A DNA stretch of 64,000 bases from Centropus unirufus. Lineage: Eukaryota > Chordata > Aves > Cuculiformes > Centropidae. The DNA is taken from NCBI GenBank assembly GCA_013397695.1, contig VYZI01000053.1:1232398-1296397 (forward strand), read 5' to 3'. The notes under the pieces are model-generated. The model made no database searches. It was not told the DNA's origin and worked only from the letters and a program-made list of their open reading frames with translations. Numbering within the stretch: position 1 is the first letter of the stretch; the number at the start of each line of letters is the position of its first letter. The position numbers were made by a program, and so were the translations under genes. Positions 1-12,499 of the stretch are shown piece after piece.

Positions 1-2479
1 CATAGGAATAACTTAAAAAATTACTGTGCCAATGCAAACAAATTCCCCAAGAGTAGGTAGACCATGCAACATCACCTAATTCCGAGCATGGGGAATTTAA
101 GTAGAGATACAAATGTGGAGAGAAAGAAGGAGGGTAGAGAAAGGGAGTTACATGCAATTTGATAAACAGTAAAAAGCAGAAGCACATCCTGACCAAAAAC
201 AAAGAAAATAAGGGCATGGCTGTGCCAGGGCTCAGAGGATGGATCTGTGTTCCTTCAGTGTGCATTCCTCCACAAACACATGCTCAAGTGCCTGATAGGC
301 AATGTCTCCATTATTATTGCAAACACAGCCAAAAATATCACAAGAAATGATTCCCTGCAGATGAGAAAAGAAATGAGAAGAGTCTGTAGCATAAGCTGGA
401 CCCAGGTAAATGCAAGGTTTGGGAACTGCTTCATTTAGAGTAGGGTTTTTTTGTTTTAATTTTTTTTCAAGCAATGATCTGCATGGGGCAACCTCACATT
501 GCTTCCCAAAGTTGGATTGACACATGGCCACAGAGTTGTCTCGTGATAACCTGGCAGTTACCAACCCTTGTTTCTGAGAAAACACGTAAGCCATTTTCCA
601 AAGCAGTAGCAGCACTTGGGACCCTAAATAATACTGAGCTGTTTTTCTGCCTCTCTTATTTGTTTATTTAAATGTGCATAATTTTCAGCATCTCTGTTCA
701 TTTCCACCCTCTGGGAAGGGATATCAGTTTCATTTCTCCTAGCGAACAAGTCAGCAGAGGGTGACCACTGACGTTTAGTTAATATTGCTCTATGATCAGT
801 TCTAAAAACCCCATCTTAAGATGCATCTTATTATTTAGTGTCATACTTGTTTTCTTTCATCCTGTTAAATGAAGGATAATGCAGATTGAGTTCAAGTCAA
901 TTAGACAAGTGGCATAATGAGTGGATTCTCATTCCTCTTCCAGTAAAAGAAAAAAAAAAAATCAAATCACTACTGCTCTTCTTTCTTACATAGACGTCTT
1001 TGCTTCTACAGGAAAGGTGAAATAACCACTGTTAAGACTCATTTTCACACATACACTTTTTTTTGATTATTTAATACTGTTTTTCCTGGTTCTGCACCAA
1101 TATATTTACCCTAAAGGCAGTTGGAGTCCCATTTACTTCATAAGTGTCCCACTCTTTCTGTTGCAGCCTTTCATCCTTTGCTTCTAAAAGGAGTACTTTT
1201 AAGAACATCACCTTGTCATCTAGACGTATTTATTAGTCCTTGCAAATTCATGTTATCCACTGCAATTTTTCCTCTTTCTCCAAATGCCAGGCTGACGCTT
1301 GACCTGACTTTCAGCTCTAAATGTCTTTCTGCTTCAAATTTTCTTTAAGTGTCTATAATTTTCTATTCTATCCCTGGCATCAGCACACTGCCCATCTTCA
1401 TTCTGGATTGGGCAGATTCCAACTGGCTGAATTTTAACACATAATCAAACATTAATTCCAGGTTTTTCACATACCTAGCTCTATAATATTGCACAGTTGA
1501 ACCATAACCCAGTTTCTTCTGAAGGATGCATACTTGAAGAACCTCAGAACTGAAGTTTTTAGACCAGTTTTTACCTTTAATTCTTACATCTTTCCCAGTT
1601 TTTGTTAGGTTTTGTTTCTTATCTTTCTTTGCCTCAGTTATCCTAAAATTTCTAAAAATACGAAGAGTTTCAAAGCCTGCCCTACTCTCTCATTAGTCCT
1701 TCTGCTGTTTTGTTGTGCAATCTGCCTGTTGTTTCAGGTGACAAACAAAGCACCTTCTAAACTTGCTTCCCTTGCTTTATGTATTTCCACAGAGGTTCAG
1801 TTCCAGTGAGATCTTTCTTCTCTTCCTCCCCCCTCCAGTCTGCTTATTTTGAGGCTGCAGTCATCATTCGGACCCATGAATCAGAGGGAGATCTGTTTAG
1901 CCTAACACCAGAGTTTCTAACCGATGGGTAAAACCCGCACCACCCCCTGCAGAGGATGATCCACATCAGCTGGTTATTACCACGCACTTCTGAAAGGTTC
2001 AGTGTTCAGTGGGATGAGCTGAACAGAGCTTAAGTAAGAACCATCAGCAGCTACAGAGAGAAAAATCTGTATTTTAAAACAAATAAACAAAAGAAAAAGC
2101 AAGGCTTTTTTATTGAAGGACTCGCATTTCCTGCAGAGATGCAGCACAGATTTAAAAAACACAAAACCATCGAGATGTTGATCAATGCCACAGCCCACAG
2201 CAGCAAAGAAGTGGAGACCTCCATCATCACAGAGACTGGTACAAGTTGGACTGAACCAGCCAACACTTCTTCACTGGCACGTGGCAACGTCTGCCAGTGG
2301 AGCTGTTGACCTCATTATAGGTTCTAGTCAATTATAGCAGATACATCAATAGTTAATCAGCACTGCTGGGAGACTCGGAAAAGAAGTTAAAGGTTGGAAG
2401 GCCCTGGTTCCAATCAGCTGTTTCTCTCACAGCCCTTTTCTCCCATCACATCAAAGTTGGTAAATGCTGCTAGATGTAA
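1..2479. other. Unique non-coding DNA, no gene recognised
   Basis: AT-rich single-copy sequence. All open frames are shorter than about 130 codons and none resembles a known protein. There is a run of 13 A near 949-961. Between about 1040 and 1830 the + strand is T- and C-rich, with several TTTCAG/TTGCAG strings that look like splice acceptors. None is followed by an open frame ending in a good donor. No mobile element is recognisable. Confidence 0.6.
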
Positions 2480-2790
2480 TAGTGACACAGACGCTGACAG
2501 ATTCTATTCCGTTTTGATGGCAATCCAAATTCTCGATCAGGAAATTAATTCATGCAAAAGGAATAAATCTACTCTCTTTAAGAGGTCACTTTATACTTAA
2601 TTATATTCCAGCTTTTAAAGCATTTTGCAGAGAGCAGTTCTCTGTAATGTAATTATCTCGCAAACGGCATTTTATGGCTAATCTGACTTGAGAAGTCTAG
2701 TCTGGAATGACAACAATGAGACTACTTTAATATGAAGCTTCAGTAGGTGTTTATAACAAGTATCGGCAAAAGCAGGTAATAAAATACTAC
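2480..2790. promoter_or_regulatory. Possible conserved non-coding element
   Basis: This block is complex, non-repetitive and lacks long A/T runs. It carries several homeodomain-type cores (GGAAATTAATTC near 2540, TGTAATTATCTC near 2647, TGGCTAATCTGA near 2676) and an ACAACAATGAG string near 2709 that fits a SOX site. The motif density and lack of decay resemble vertebrate conserved non-coding elements. This is inference: no comparison with another genome was possible, and short AT-rich motifs occur often by chance. Confidence 0.25.
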
Positions 2791-4567
2791 ACAGCCTTGA
2801 GACAAAAATTCATGAGACAATAAACTAAGAAATTAAGAAGCTGGTGTGTATTCTGTTCCAGGAGCAGGAATGACACAATCAGTTCTCTCCTAGTGCTGGC
2901 TTTTGTACTGACTGTAACGTCACAGACCTCATTCAAGACGTCTGATTTATCAGCCCTAGTTTCTCCCAGCAGGGCTCTCCAAGCCCAGGTACAGCCTAAG
3001 CACTGTGTCCGTCCCACAGGCAGCTTCCTGCCCTGGCACAACTCCTCACTCCTTCAACACCCTCCCAACACCTCCGAGCCACGCACTCGCCACTGCCACT
3101 TTCCCCAGCAGTGGAAGGCACTGCTCAGCTACTTGGAAGAGCACCGAGCATTTGCCTTTGTGCAAGTTGGCACTTAAAAACCAAGCTCCATCTTCTTCCG
3201 TCGCACACTGGGCAACCCTTCCCACTGAAACCTTCCCCACCGATTTTCTCACCCTACTCTTCCATCATCCTCTTCTGACTTCACCTCTGCAGACTGCATT
3301 TTTGCCCATCGTCTTTTCACCCACTCTCTGCTTTAGTATTTGCTCTCTAACTCATTCAAGTTGGCCACATCCTGACTTTTTTCCTCCCCTCAAAAGGTGA
3401 TTCAGCTCCACCTTCACATGGAGTAAGCAGAAACTTCGATTTTCGCAAAGAAACCCTGGTCAAACGATTAGCAATCACCCAAGACATCAATAAGGTTGGA
3501 TCTTAGAGAAATTCAAGACAATTTTCCAATGGAATTCTCTTCCTTCGCCATCTTATGTTAAAAGATTCTCCCATTTTGCAGTTGTAAGCAAACTGGAAAT
3601 AAGAAGACTAAAGTATATTTTTGCTTCTTTAGGAAATCATGATGTTTCTTGTAATTTTTTCTAAATCAGAACAAAAGACTAAAGCTGAGGCTACTAAGCC
3701 ACATTCATTTCATAGCATTACACAATGGTGGTGTAAAACAGTATGTCAAAATCTCAAACACGATATATTAGCTAAATTCAGTTTGAAAAAGACACATTGT
3801 AATAACAATTAACAAAACAATGCAACATTCATCAAAAGAATTATCTATTATCAGAACGAAAATGTAAACTCTTTTTTCACCAAAACCCAAACATTACCAG
3901 AATGGATTTTTTACCAAAATCACATTGATCTCCCACAACTCTCTCACGGGTAGAAAGCCTTGAGGCACTAACCAGATTCTAGGGTACTCTAATCCACCCA
4001 TAACACTTACAATTGCTACAAATTCAAGGTAAGTGTGCTTCATCTTGGCCAAATGCGACCTTATCATGATAAACCTGACTACCTATAGCTAAGAGCTCTG
4101 CACATACAAACACTGTTTCTGATGCTTACATCTTAATTCTCCTCATGAAGAGTCCTGAGCATGGCTCTTCACAAATATTCCATGTCAAGATGCTCATTAG
4201 GACAACAAGATATGCTGGAAAGCGGTGGGCACAACCTTCCACGTGACTGAAACCTAAATAAACCACTTCTCAATGGGTGAATTTTATGTGAAAACTAAAT
4301 CTTAAATTTATTACTTCATTGCAGAACTCAACTTTTATATTGCTTCCTAGCTATAGGCAAACTAAGTGGTTCTGAGAAAAGCCTCGATATGAAATAGCAT
4401 TTTAGGGCCTCTTCAGAGTTTTTATTCACTCATGACCCTATCAACCATATTTGAGTGAGAGATCCATCAAAATTAAGTCCCCTACTTCCAGTGATCAAGA
4501 AGCCTGGTAATGGCTTCCAACCGGTTCCCCAAACACTCCCAAGCATGCAGGTATTCTCTGCGTGTAT
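2791..4567. other. Unique non-coding DNA with a pyrimidine-rich stretch
   Basis: Contains a C/T-rich + strand stretch at about 2990-3420 that leaves a 131-codon frame open at 3005-3400. The predicted peptide is dominated by Ser, Pro, Thr, Leu and Phe, as expected from CT-rich DNA, and no domain is recognisable. The remainder (3420-4567) is AT-rich unique sequence with no recognisable repeat or gene. A GTAAGTGT donor-like string at about 4029 has no convincing acceptor-bounded open exon before it. Confidence 0.55.
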
Positions 4568-4800
4568 CATACAAAAATAGAATTGAGTTTAAAAGGGACC
4601 TCCACGATCATTGAGTTCCATCCCCCTGCCATGGGCAGGGACACCTCCCGCTAGATCAGGTTGCTCAAAGCCCTGTCCACCATGGCCTTGAACAGCTCCA
4701 GGTATGGAGCATCCACGATTTCTTTGGGCAACCTGTGCCAGTGCATCACCATCCTAAAATAAAATAAAAAAAATTCCTCCTAAGGTCTAATACAAAACAA
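4568..4800 (-). mobile_element. CR1 LINE, 5'-truncated 3' fragment
   Basis: Read on the minus strand this is the 3' UTR end of a CR1 retrotransposon. On the + strand it shows the reverse-complement order typical of CR1: an ATAGAATTGAG start, AAAAGGGACCTCCACGATCA, CCCCCTGCCATGGGCAGGGA, GGTTGCTCAAAGCCCTGTCC, then TTGGGCAACCTGTGCCAGTG. An A-rich patch (about 4755-4773) interrupts the region that normally reads 'aaaaatttcttcctaa'. No ORF remains. The copy diverges from the younger copies in this window and belongs to the 'GGGCAACCTG' type of CR1 3' end. Element boundaries are accurate to about 10 bp. Confidence 0.93.
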
Positions 4801-5160
4801 TACTCCTTTACACAGAGGATTTAATGGTTTGGGCAACAAATGACCCTTGAGCTAAAATGAGAAAAAAGCCATCAGGCAGCATAGGTCACTTCATGACTCA
4901 CTGAGGCCTTCTGGCTTCCTTCACACAGACTCAAACATAACATAAATGACCAAACTCGGTCTCTAAGCTCTGATAACAACAAAACAGCCATGTGGATTTC
5001 CAAGGAAGAAAAGCAGCCTCTAAGATTTTCATAGCTTGTCTCTCATGGTATTTTAATTAGATAGCTCCAGACCTTGAGTCAAGAAGCAAGTCTCTGGAGC
5101 AAACTAGCATAGGGTTTTGACCTTTTATGTACTATCGATAAAATTCAACATCTCTTGCAG
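4801..5160. other. Unique non-coding DNA upstream of candidate exon
   Basis: AT-rich single-copy sequence. It ends in CATCTCTTGCAG, a weak but acceptable splice-acceptor context for the candidate exon that follows. The pyrimidine tract is short. Nothing else is recognised. Confidence 0.5.
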
Positions 5161-5241
5161 AGGCGAGGAGCAGAATACAGATTTGATAAAAGATTTAAAG
5201 AAAAGGAACTTCTTAAGTTACTTACAGTGATTATGAAGCTT
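5161..5241 (+). CDS. Candidate internal coding exon, 81 bp, phase 0-0, unknown gene
   Basis: The segment is preceded by CTCTTGCAG and followed by GTAAGTG, which matches the vertebrate U1 donor consensus. It is exactly 27 codons long and open only in the frame that starts at its first base; the other two frames contain stops. The peptide is strongly basic and charged, starting RRGAEYRFDKRFKEKELLKL and ending in a hydrophobic TVIMKL. It could form an amphipathic helix. The exon interior is purine-rich (AAAGAAAAGGAAC), as in splicing-enhancer sequence. Against it: the polypyrimidine tract is weak, no neighbouring exon was found within the window, and I do not recognise the protein. It could be a cassette exon of a gene with very large introns, an exon of a non-coding RNA, or a chance match. 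An 81-bp exon keeps frame when skipped, which suits an alternative exon. Confidence 0.3.
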
Positions 5242-7919
5242 GTAAGTGAAGACAGCAACTATGCAAACAAGAATATCTCGGTACTGGCCAAGCCAGAAGA
5301 AAAACACCCTTTTTTTCATATGACAGTTAATACATAGTACTCTATGTTTAGTATTAATTCGCACTGAGTTACTGACCACCTACATGGCACAATAAAGCAT
5401 ACATGCTTTAATAACATACACACATCTTTGGGATAGTAAGCTGTCCTTCGCCAGGCCAAAATTCTGATTCCACCAATCTGGCTTATGGCAGTAATGCTAA
5501 GAGTTCCCAAAAACAGGATCAGACCCCAGAATTATTTTCGAGATACGTACTTGACACATACTTAGTTAATTATATGAATAAAAACGGTACACAGATTTTT
5601 AAATGGTAAACCAAAAGTACAAGACTACAACAGTTCAAAAAGAAATTTTAGTATGATACTACAAAACTCCACTGATTCTAAATAAAAAAATGCTGTAGCT
5701 CAGAATCTGAGGTTTCAAAATGTACTTTCAGAAAAATACTAACCACAATTTGAATCCAATTTTATTTTCTGTATTCAAATTTGGTTGAATATAAGCTATG
5801 AGTATTGTCTGTTAGAAAATTGTTGTATGGGCCTTTTAATTATCTTATTTGCAACTCTGCTCTGTCGTTAAAAAATTCTACTACTACTGCAGTTGCAAAG
5901 GCTGCTAAATCTGCCTGGGTTTCTGACTATTTACAGTTACACACAAAAATGTTTGAGCTGCCAAATTCTTCCCTTCCCATTTCTGTTAGATTACAGAACT
6001 ACTGCTCAGTTCCCCACCCCTTTCTCGTTCTTGGGGCTTTAGGCTAGGTAATAGGATGTGATATAACACAGTAATATGTAATCTAACCAGAAGCAACACA
6101 AAAACTAAGGTCTTCTAATAGGTATTGCACTAAGTTTGATTAAAAAAAAGACATTTCTTTAAAAGATGCCTCACTAACACAACTATAATCTCTTCTGCTC
6201 TACTGCTTTAATCTCTGAAGGTCTTTTTAATAAGCCTCTCCCACAGAAAGTGATTAAAATCCACATCTTTCATATCTTTTGCTTGCAAGAAAAAGCCCAA
6301 AAAGTAGTTCTTATACAGAGTTAGTAATTATGCTGAAACTGCATTTTAACAGTCTGTTTCCCTTGATTTATTTATTTCTGGATGTCCACAGATGAGCACA
6401 GTAGGCCATCACATTACAATATTTCAGCATCAACAGGAAATCACAGTCTAGTCTATTATTTACTGCATGACAATTCTTGTATAGGAATGAAACAGGAGAT
6501 CATCTATATCAGTATTATTAATTACAAAGGAAATTACCTTGGTACAATCTGAAATTCACCTAAAAGCATGAATATTTACTACTTATTATAGGTAAAACTA
6601 TAACACATCCCTATTTCAGGCCTTAGGTCAAAGAATTCCAAGTGAAACTTGACATGACTCGTCTGTATTTAAGAGTAGAATAAGGTTCTCTGTGATGGGA
6701 CATCTCATCTTTCTATTAAAGCATCCATAAAACGCTATTGTGGCTCTTTCCTATGACATAAGTCATTAGAAATCAGCTTTTTACTACATGTCTAGCACTC
6801 CCTGATTCAGTTTACAAACCGCAGTCTCTCCAGCTGCAGAAGAGAAACCACGAGGCAACAGCACAGCCAGAGGGAGCAGAGCAAGAGCTTTGTCCATCCC
6901 CTGCTGAAACCTGGTAGGACACTGAAGTGAAAGGACGAGGGAGGAATAAGACCTCACTACAAGGAGTGACAACAAAGAAAACCCAGCCCTTTGGTGTGGC
7001 TGTTCCTTGCCGTGGCCTTCTGAAATCAGTCTCCAAATAGAAGCTACGCGTATAGAAGAAAGCCATCAAAACCCAGATTCTCACGAAGGACAAAACCACT
7101 GTCTTCTACCAGAGGAAGATGAATACCACAGCCATCACTTAGCCCTGAGTAAATGCACCACAGAAACACTGGGGAGATGTGTTGAAACTGCAAACTTCCA
7201 CTCCAAATGCATCATTTACTGTATGAGCACATTACTTCTGCATTAAGAGCTATGGAAAAAATACAAGAGAATACAAGTTAAAATCAGTAGCCTTTCCCTC
7301 TGTGGTTCTTTAAGCACGACCAAACTAGCTTCTCTTGGCATTCCCAGAAAAATGGTGGCATCTTTAAGCAAGTTTATTCCTTGTGCAGTAAAACAAGCTT
7401 CTTCAAACAGGTGCAAGTTAACGTTAAACAGAGACTGAATATAATCAAGTGTAAATAAATATATACAAAGTAAAGCAAGATTAAACATACTAGGGACTGC
7501 TAACTCAAGCATCTTTGGTTCAACAACTTGGGGATGAATCTCTCAGTGGAATCCACTGCTAATTACTTGAAACCTAACAGGAGCTTAATACGGACCAGGC
7601 TGCTCCAGCTTCCACTATTTCTACATCTTCCCTAGGACTGCTTGTGTTCAAGCACAAGGCAGCCAAATACAAACAGCCTGCAGAGTAGGGACTTGTTTCC
7701 ATTCCTGGTTCCCAGGTAAAAGCTTCAACATCACTAGGGAGGCAGCAGAGAGCAGTATTAACATAACCACACACAACCCAGGGTTACCTGCGAAATAACA
7801 AACACTTGTAAATCAAGTCATGTTTTGGATGTCTGTGGGCAATAACGAGAAGTCCATTTCACAAACACTTCACTAAGAGCTTCCCAAACTCCAGCCCTCA
7901 TTTCCCAGCTCTCTCACCC
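5242..7919. other. Unique non-coding DNA
   Basis: AT-rich sequence without recognisable mobile elements. Overlapping opposite-strand frames at about 6784-7250 are short, mutually overlapping and unlike any known protein. No promoter, RNA gene or repeat array is seen. Confidence 0.55.
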
Positions 7920-8110
7920 TCAAATGTGGATTGTGTTGCCTTTTCTGACTTTGTGCAGGTTATCTGACAAAATGAAGCAAGGGCTTTTGAAGAGGTTCTA
8001 TACATGCACATGAAAATGTCACTTCATCCCATGGTTTACAGCTCAATTTTTGATGGAATGATGGGATTTTCAATAATTCTAACAATTCAATCTACACATT
8101 AATAACTGAT
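7920..8110. promoter_or_regulatory. Possible conserved non-coding element
   Basis: Non-repetitive block with closely packed motifs: AGGTTATCTGACAAAATG (GATA-like), ATGCACATGAAAATG near 8004, TGATGGAATGATGGGATT near 8050 and TAATAACTGATGCC near 8100. The assignment rests on motif density only. Confidence 0.18.
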
Positions 8111-9894
8111 GCCCAGGGCAGGCGGGCCAGCCGTGCTTGTCTCCAAAAGCTCTGTAGGATACGACTGAAGGGTGGTTACCCATTTCTTACAGCACCACCA
8201 GGAAAAAGGGCAAAGCGACCCTCATCTTGGTGATCTCACCTCAGAATTAACAGAAGGGTAAATTCTATCAGACTCTTAGCATGCCTTTCTACAAAAAAAC
8301 CCAAGTAGTTTACATTTTGGGTGGCCCGTCATTTTAAGCATTTGTAAAAACAATAAGCAACACAATTGTGATCTGATTCATAAAGCCAGGTGATAAATAT
8401 TTGGTTCTTGCTCTTCATTGCTCACCCACTGTACCAAGCATCTATGCAGTTACCCACAAGATTCTTCCTATTTACTTCTCCACTTCTCTTCCGAGACTAC
8501 CCTCGAGGTTGCCACGGTCTCAAGAGTTGTACAGGTGATCTGTAAAAAACTAATACGCAGTATAAAATACCTGCTTTGTTTCTTTCAGGCCCCCTATCAG
8601 CTTACCAGGTGGTTAAAATTTGACTGAACTGATCAAATTGAAACCTCTGGCCTAGTGTGGAGCAAGTTGTCTCTCTCATTAATAGTCCCCTGGAGCAACT
8701 CTCTTGTAGAGAAACATTCGGCTTAGTGCTCTGTTTCTCAAATAGTTTTGTCACTGAGCAGGGTATTTCCATCAACATTATGTGAAGCTAAAATAACAAC
8801 TCAGTGAGGGAGAAACCCAAAAGAAAACAAGGCCAAACTCAATGGGCCCTGCAAAACAGGCTGCACACTTATGAATAAAATTCTCTACTAATGAGTTTCC
8901 AAGTCTCTATAAAATCCCAATATTTGGCAAAGAGTGTTCCATTTCACATTTTAACATCCTCTGGCATAAACTGTCATGCTTTAATTAAACACAGAATGCA
9001 AATCACATCCCCAGGAGATGATGCCTCTAGCTGCTTCTCTTCAATGAGCCAGTATGGAAATCAACCATAGCAGCAATGTAGCACAGAGACCAGGGCAACT
9101 GTGCTCCTCGTGAGGCTCAGACTCCCAAGTACCACTCTAAGGGGCAGCTCCTGAAGAATTATTAGAGGCGTTGCTTACAGCCAGGCTCCCTGTTGGCAGA
9201 CAGGAAGCCAGCCTTTTCTACTGTTGTCTTCCTGATCAGTAGGGCTGCAGTTGCTGGCAAACACAAGACAGCTTGATTAACCAGGCTAGGCTTACACACA
9301 TTTCATTGCCTTCAACTCCAGGAAAAAATATCTGTACTCCGAGGCCTCATCCGCACTGTAGTTCCCCATGGGAAACCCCCCACCAGCCATGGGAGACTAT
9401 GAAAGATATCCTACATAGTGCAAATAGCAGATAATACTGTTCATCTACCATTTAAAACTACCCTTAGCAGACAGCACTATGTAAGCATTGCAATTCTGTG
9501 TAAAACCATTTTAGTGACTGACTGCCTCTCTATCGGGAAGCTAAGAAAAACATAGGCGCAATATGGAAAACAAAATTATGCTGGCAGAGAAAGATTGTGT
9601 ACTTCCAAGTATCATATCAAGACATTCAATACATCTTCATTTTCTCTCCCCCTCAAATCTTCCAGCTCAGGGAAGTCAGACATGTTTTCACAATAAATGA
9701 AGCCTGAGGACAGGAATGGAACCAAAATTGTATTCAGTTTAGCGTACATAGGACAAACCAGTGTTATTTTAAGCAGCTTTGGAAGAAAGTTATATACAGA
9801 TACAGCTTCCACACAGGCAGGATTTGTTGAATATTTCTTAGGGAAGTATCTCTTCTGACGACAACCAACTCAAATATCAGAGTGTTAACATGGA
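8111..9894. other. Unique non-coding DNA containing an octamer motif
   Basis: No gene or mobile element recognised. A perfect octamer ATGCAAAT (POU/Oct site) lies at 8996-9003, twelve bases after a palindromic TTAATTAA at about 8980. Together these are a plausible but unproven transcription-factor site. The rest is ordinary AT-rich sequence. Confidence 0.45.
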
Positions 9895-10319
9895 AGGGGT
9901 GAAGGGGCTGGAGAACAAGTCCTGTGGGGAGCATCTGAGGGAACTGAGGTTGTTCAGCCCAAAGAAGAGGCTGAGGATAGATCTTATCACTGCCTACAAC
10001 TGCCTGAATGGAGAGTGTGGAGAGGTAGGTGCTGGGTTCTTCTCCCAAGTGACAGGAGATAGGACAAGGGGGAACGGCCTTGGGCTGTGACAGGGCAGGT
10101 ACAGACTGGACATTAGGAAAAGATTCTTCATGGAAAGGGTCATCAGGCACTGGCAGAGGCTGCACAGAGAGGTGGTGGAGTCCCCATCCCTGGACATGTT
10201 TAAAAGACAGATGGATGAGGTGCTTAAGGATACGGTTTAGTGGCAGGCAGGTACAGTTGGATTCAATGATCCCTGATGACTTTTCATTTTCTGGTGATTT
10301 AATGATTCTGTGAATTCTG
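9895..10319 (+). mobile_element. CR1 LINE, 5'-truncated, about 425 bp of 3' end
   Basis: Sense-orientation CR1. It begins at the GGGGCTGGAGAACAAGTC block, continues through GAGGTTGTTCAGCCCAAAGA, AGAGGCTGAGGATAGA, TCTTCTCCCAAGTGACAGG, GGTGGTGGAGTCCCCATCCC and TGGATGAGGTGCTTAAGGA. It ends near TGATTTAATGATTCTGTG, the terminal repeat-like tail. The stretch 'ACGGTTTAGTGGCAGGCAGG' places it in the same subfamily as the copies at 53888 and 56133. A 186-codon frame on the opposite strand (9764-10324) is an antisense artefact of this element. Confidence 0.96.
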
Positions 10320-12499
10320 CCCACAGTACTGAGAATCCACTGTTAAAATGCGCACTTTAACATCAAAAGTGATTCCTGAGACTTAGGGGCTCTGTACAAC
10401 AGCACGAAAAGTCCTCAGAAGCCTTTCAGACAGAATGAGCTTTGTCCAAGATGATGGATAGAAGCGTGAAAGGTACAGCCCATCCTACTGCCCACAAAGG
10501 AAAACAGGTATGCAAACAGAGGGTATGCACGCGTGATTTAAAATATCCGAAGTGCTACATTCTAGTGCGCGTATACTCCTTGTGTAAAGACAATGAACCA
10601 AGGAAAACGCCCTCCACATCCACACGCATCTTCTAAAGACAGGCCCCTACTTAGAAGCAGCCTTTGGTGCCATAGAGCTACCACACACCTAACTCCCCTG
10701 TCATCATCGCAGTTACTGTTTTCCTCAAATTAACTTTTAAACCATCATTCTGTATTTAGTGTCCCGCATGAAGCACCAGAGTGAAAAAAAAAAAAACAAA
10801 ACAACAAAAAAACCACATTATCTCTCTGCAACATGCCTTTACATCTCTCATTGTGGTCAGTCCATGAGATAATTCAGTGTATGACTCCGTGCAGCTGCTC
10901 TTCAGACCCAGTTAAAGCTGCTGGGTGACTTGTTCTTCACACTGAAGAATTGCACTGATGCTGTTAGCATCACCTTTGCTATGAGACATGCGGTACTTTA
11001 GCTGGTAAGTAGAGAGTGAGGGAAAGACAAGCTCTGGAGGAAGTATCTGTTTCACAGGGAAAACAAATTAAATCCTCCAACCCAAATAAATGGCTGTGGA
11101 ACATTAGACAGCTTTCATTTTGGGTGGGAGAAACAAAGACATTTTCAATTAGATCTTGCATAGGGTTCAAAAGTTGAGGAAAACACATATCACAAGTTCA
11201 ACCTTTAATAAAAAAAACATGATCATTTATTATTAATGATCCTTAGAGGTAAATATCTTCAGCTGAAATTCTTAACTGATAGGGTCTTTTCAGCCTTTTT
11301 TCACAGGGCATCAAGAGGAATATTTCACTCGGGCATCTGTGGCTGTGAGTGCCTGCCTTCTCACTGGGGAAAAGATTTCACAGCTTAAGTAAAAGACAGA
11401 AGAAAGACTCTATGTTTCGACAGGCATGGTTGTGAATGCTAAATAAGGGGGGAGATGCTCTGAAATTGGTGAAGTTCTTGGAATTTCCTCACTGCCCATA
11501 CAGCATACATAACGTCAGCCCAATGTTAATGAGCCAGCGCAAGGAGAGCTGAGAACCTACATGTCAGACCTTTCATTAATGACTAAAAAAATAGAACCAG
11601 TCTTCAGGTCAAGATTCTTTTCAGGCTAAGAATCAGTAAAAATGGAATATTTAAAAGATACTAAATGTCTTTGTTTTGTGATGTATTGTGACTAAAATAC
11701 CAGGCTCCGATTTGCTATCCTTCTAAGCAAATATTAAAGATTAATTCACAGTGAGGTTCGCAATACTGGAAAACACATGGAAGTTACTGTTCTGAATTAG
11801 AGCCCTCATCACTGAGGTAAATTTGGGTAATGCTGAGCCTAAATCTGTTGTGGATTTCGGTGAAAGTGCAGATATTTTGCTACTCAGGGCAGGGAGCAGA
11901 AGGACAACAGGACAGGACACACAACAGCAGCAACCTTTCAGATCCTCTGCGAATCCTTTGGCCTTCGGTAATAACAATTAAAATTACTTTGTGCCTGTCT
12001 TAAGTTTCTTTTTTTCCTCTCATCTCCATTGAGATCTTATTACCCTGGAACGCAAAAAAACCCCACAAATTACTGGCAAAGAACAATATTTGCCAATGCT
12101 AACATTCAGGCACTCCATTAGCAGCAACAAGCACGCATCCTCTCCGAGTGCATTCAAAATCCCTTTTGGGTGATATTATCAACATAACTCTGCTCTAATG
12201 AGTCATCCAAAGAAACCGGGTTCATTTAAAAAATGCAAATGCTGATTCCAAACAACACATCTGTACTGACATTGGTACACAGATTGCACTACTTAGGGCT
12301 AATAATTCCTATTTTAATATTTAACTGGAAGATTATATGCTTGTTCTTACACGTTCTGATCTACTTTAAGAGTTTACCTAGCCAAAGTCAAGGATATACA
12401 ACACGTTTGCACGCACTTTTTACACTAATGTAACCATTTTGTTAACAAAAAACCACATTATTCTACTGAAATACAATACCCCACCTAATTCTGTTTAAA
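10320..12499. other. Unique non-coding DNA
   Basis: No gene recognised. There is an A-rich run at 10784-10812. The block around 11440-11580 (CAATGTTAATGAGCCAGCGC, TTTCATTAATGAC) has two homeodomain-like ATTAAT/TTAATGA sites. Short frames at 10442-10636 and 11741-11977 have no recognisable content. Confidence 0.5.
10784..10812. repeat. A-rich simple repeat
   Basis: A run of 13 A followed by CAAAACAACAAAAAAA. It is low-complexity sequence and not adjacent to a recognisable retroelement, so it cannot be assigned as a poly(A) tail. Confidence 0.85.

Noticed and set aside
3005..3400. 131-codon Ser/Pro-rich frame
   Set aside because: Composition follows directly from the C/T-rich DNA, which has few stop codons in that frame.
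9764..10324. 186-codon minus-strand frame that looks like a protein related to frames at 53904-54164 and 55963-56601
   Set aside because: All three share peptide blocks such as LHHL..QPLP..DDPF only because each reads the antisense of a CR1 3' UTR of the same subfamily. It is a repeat artefact and not a gene family.
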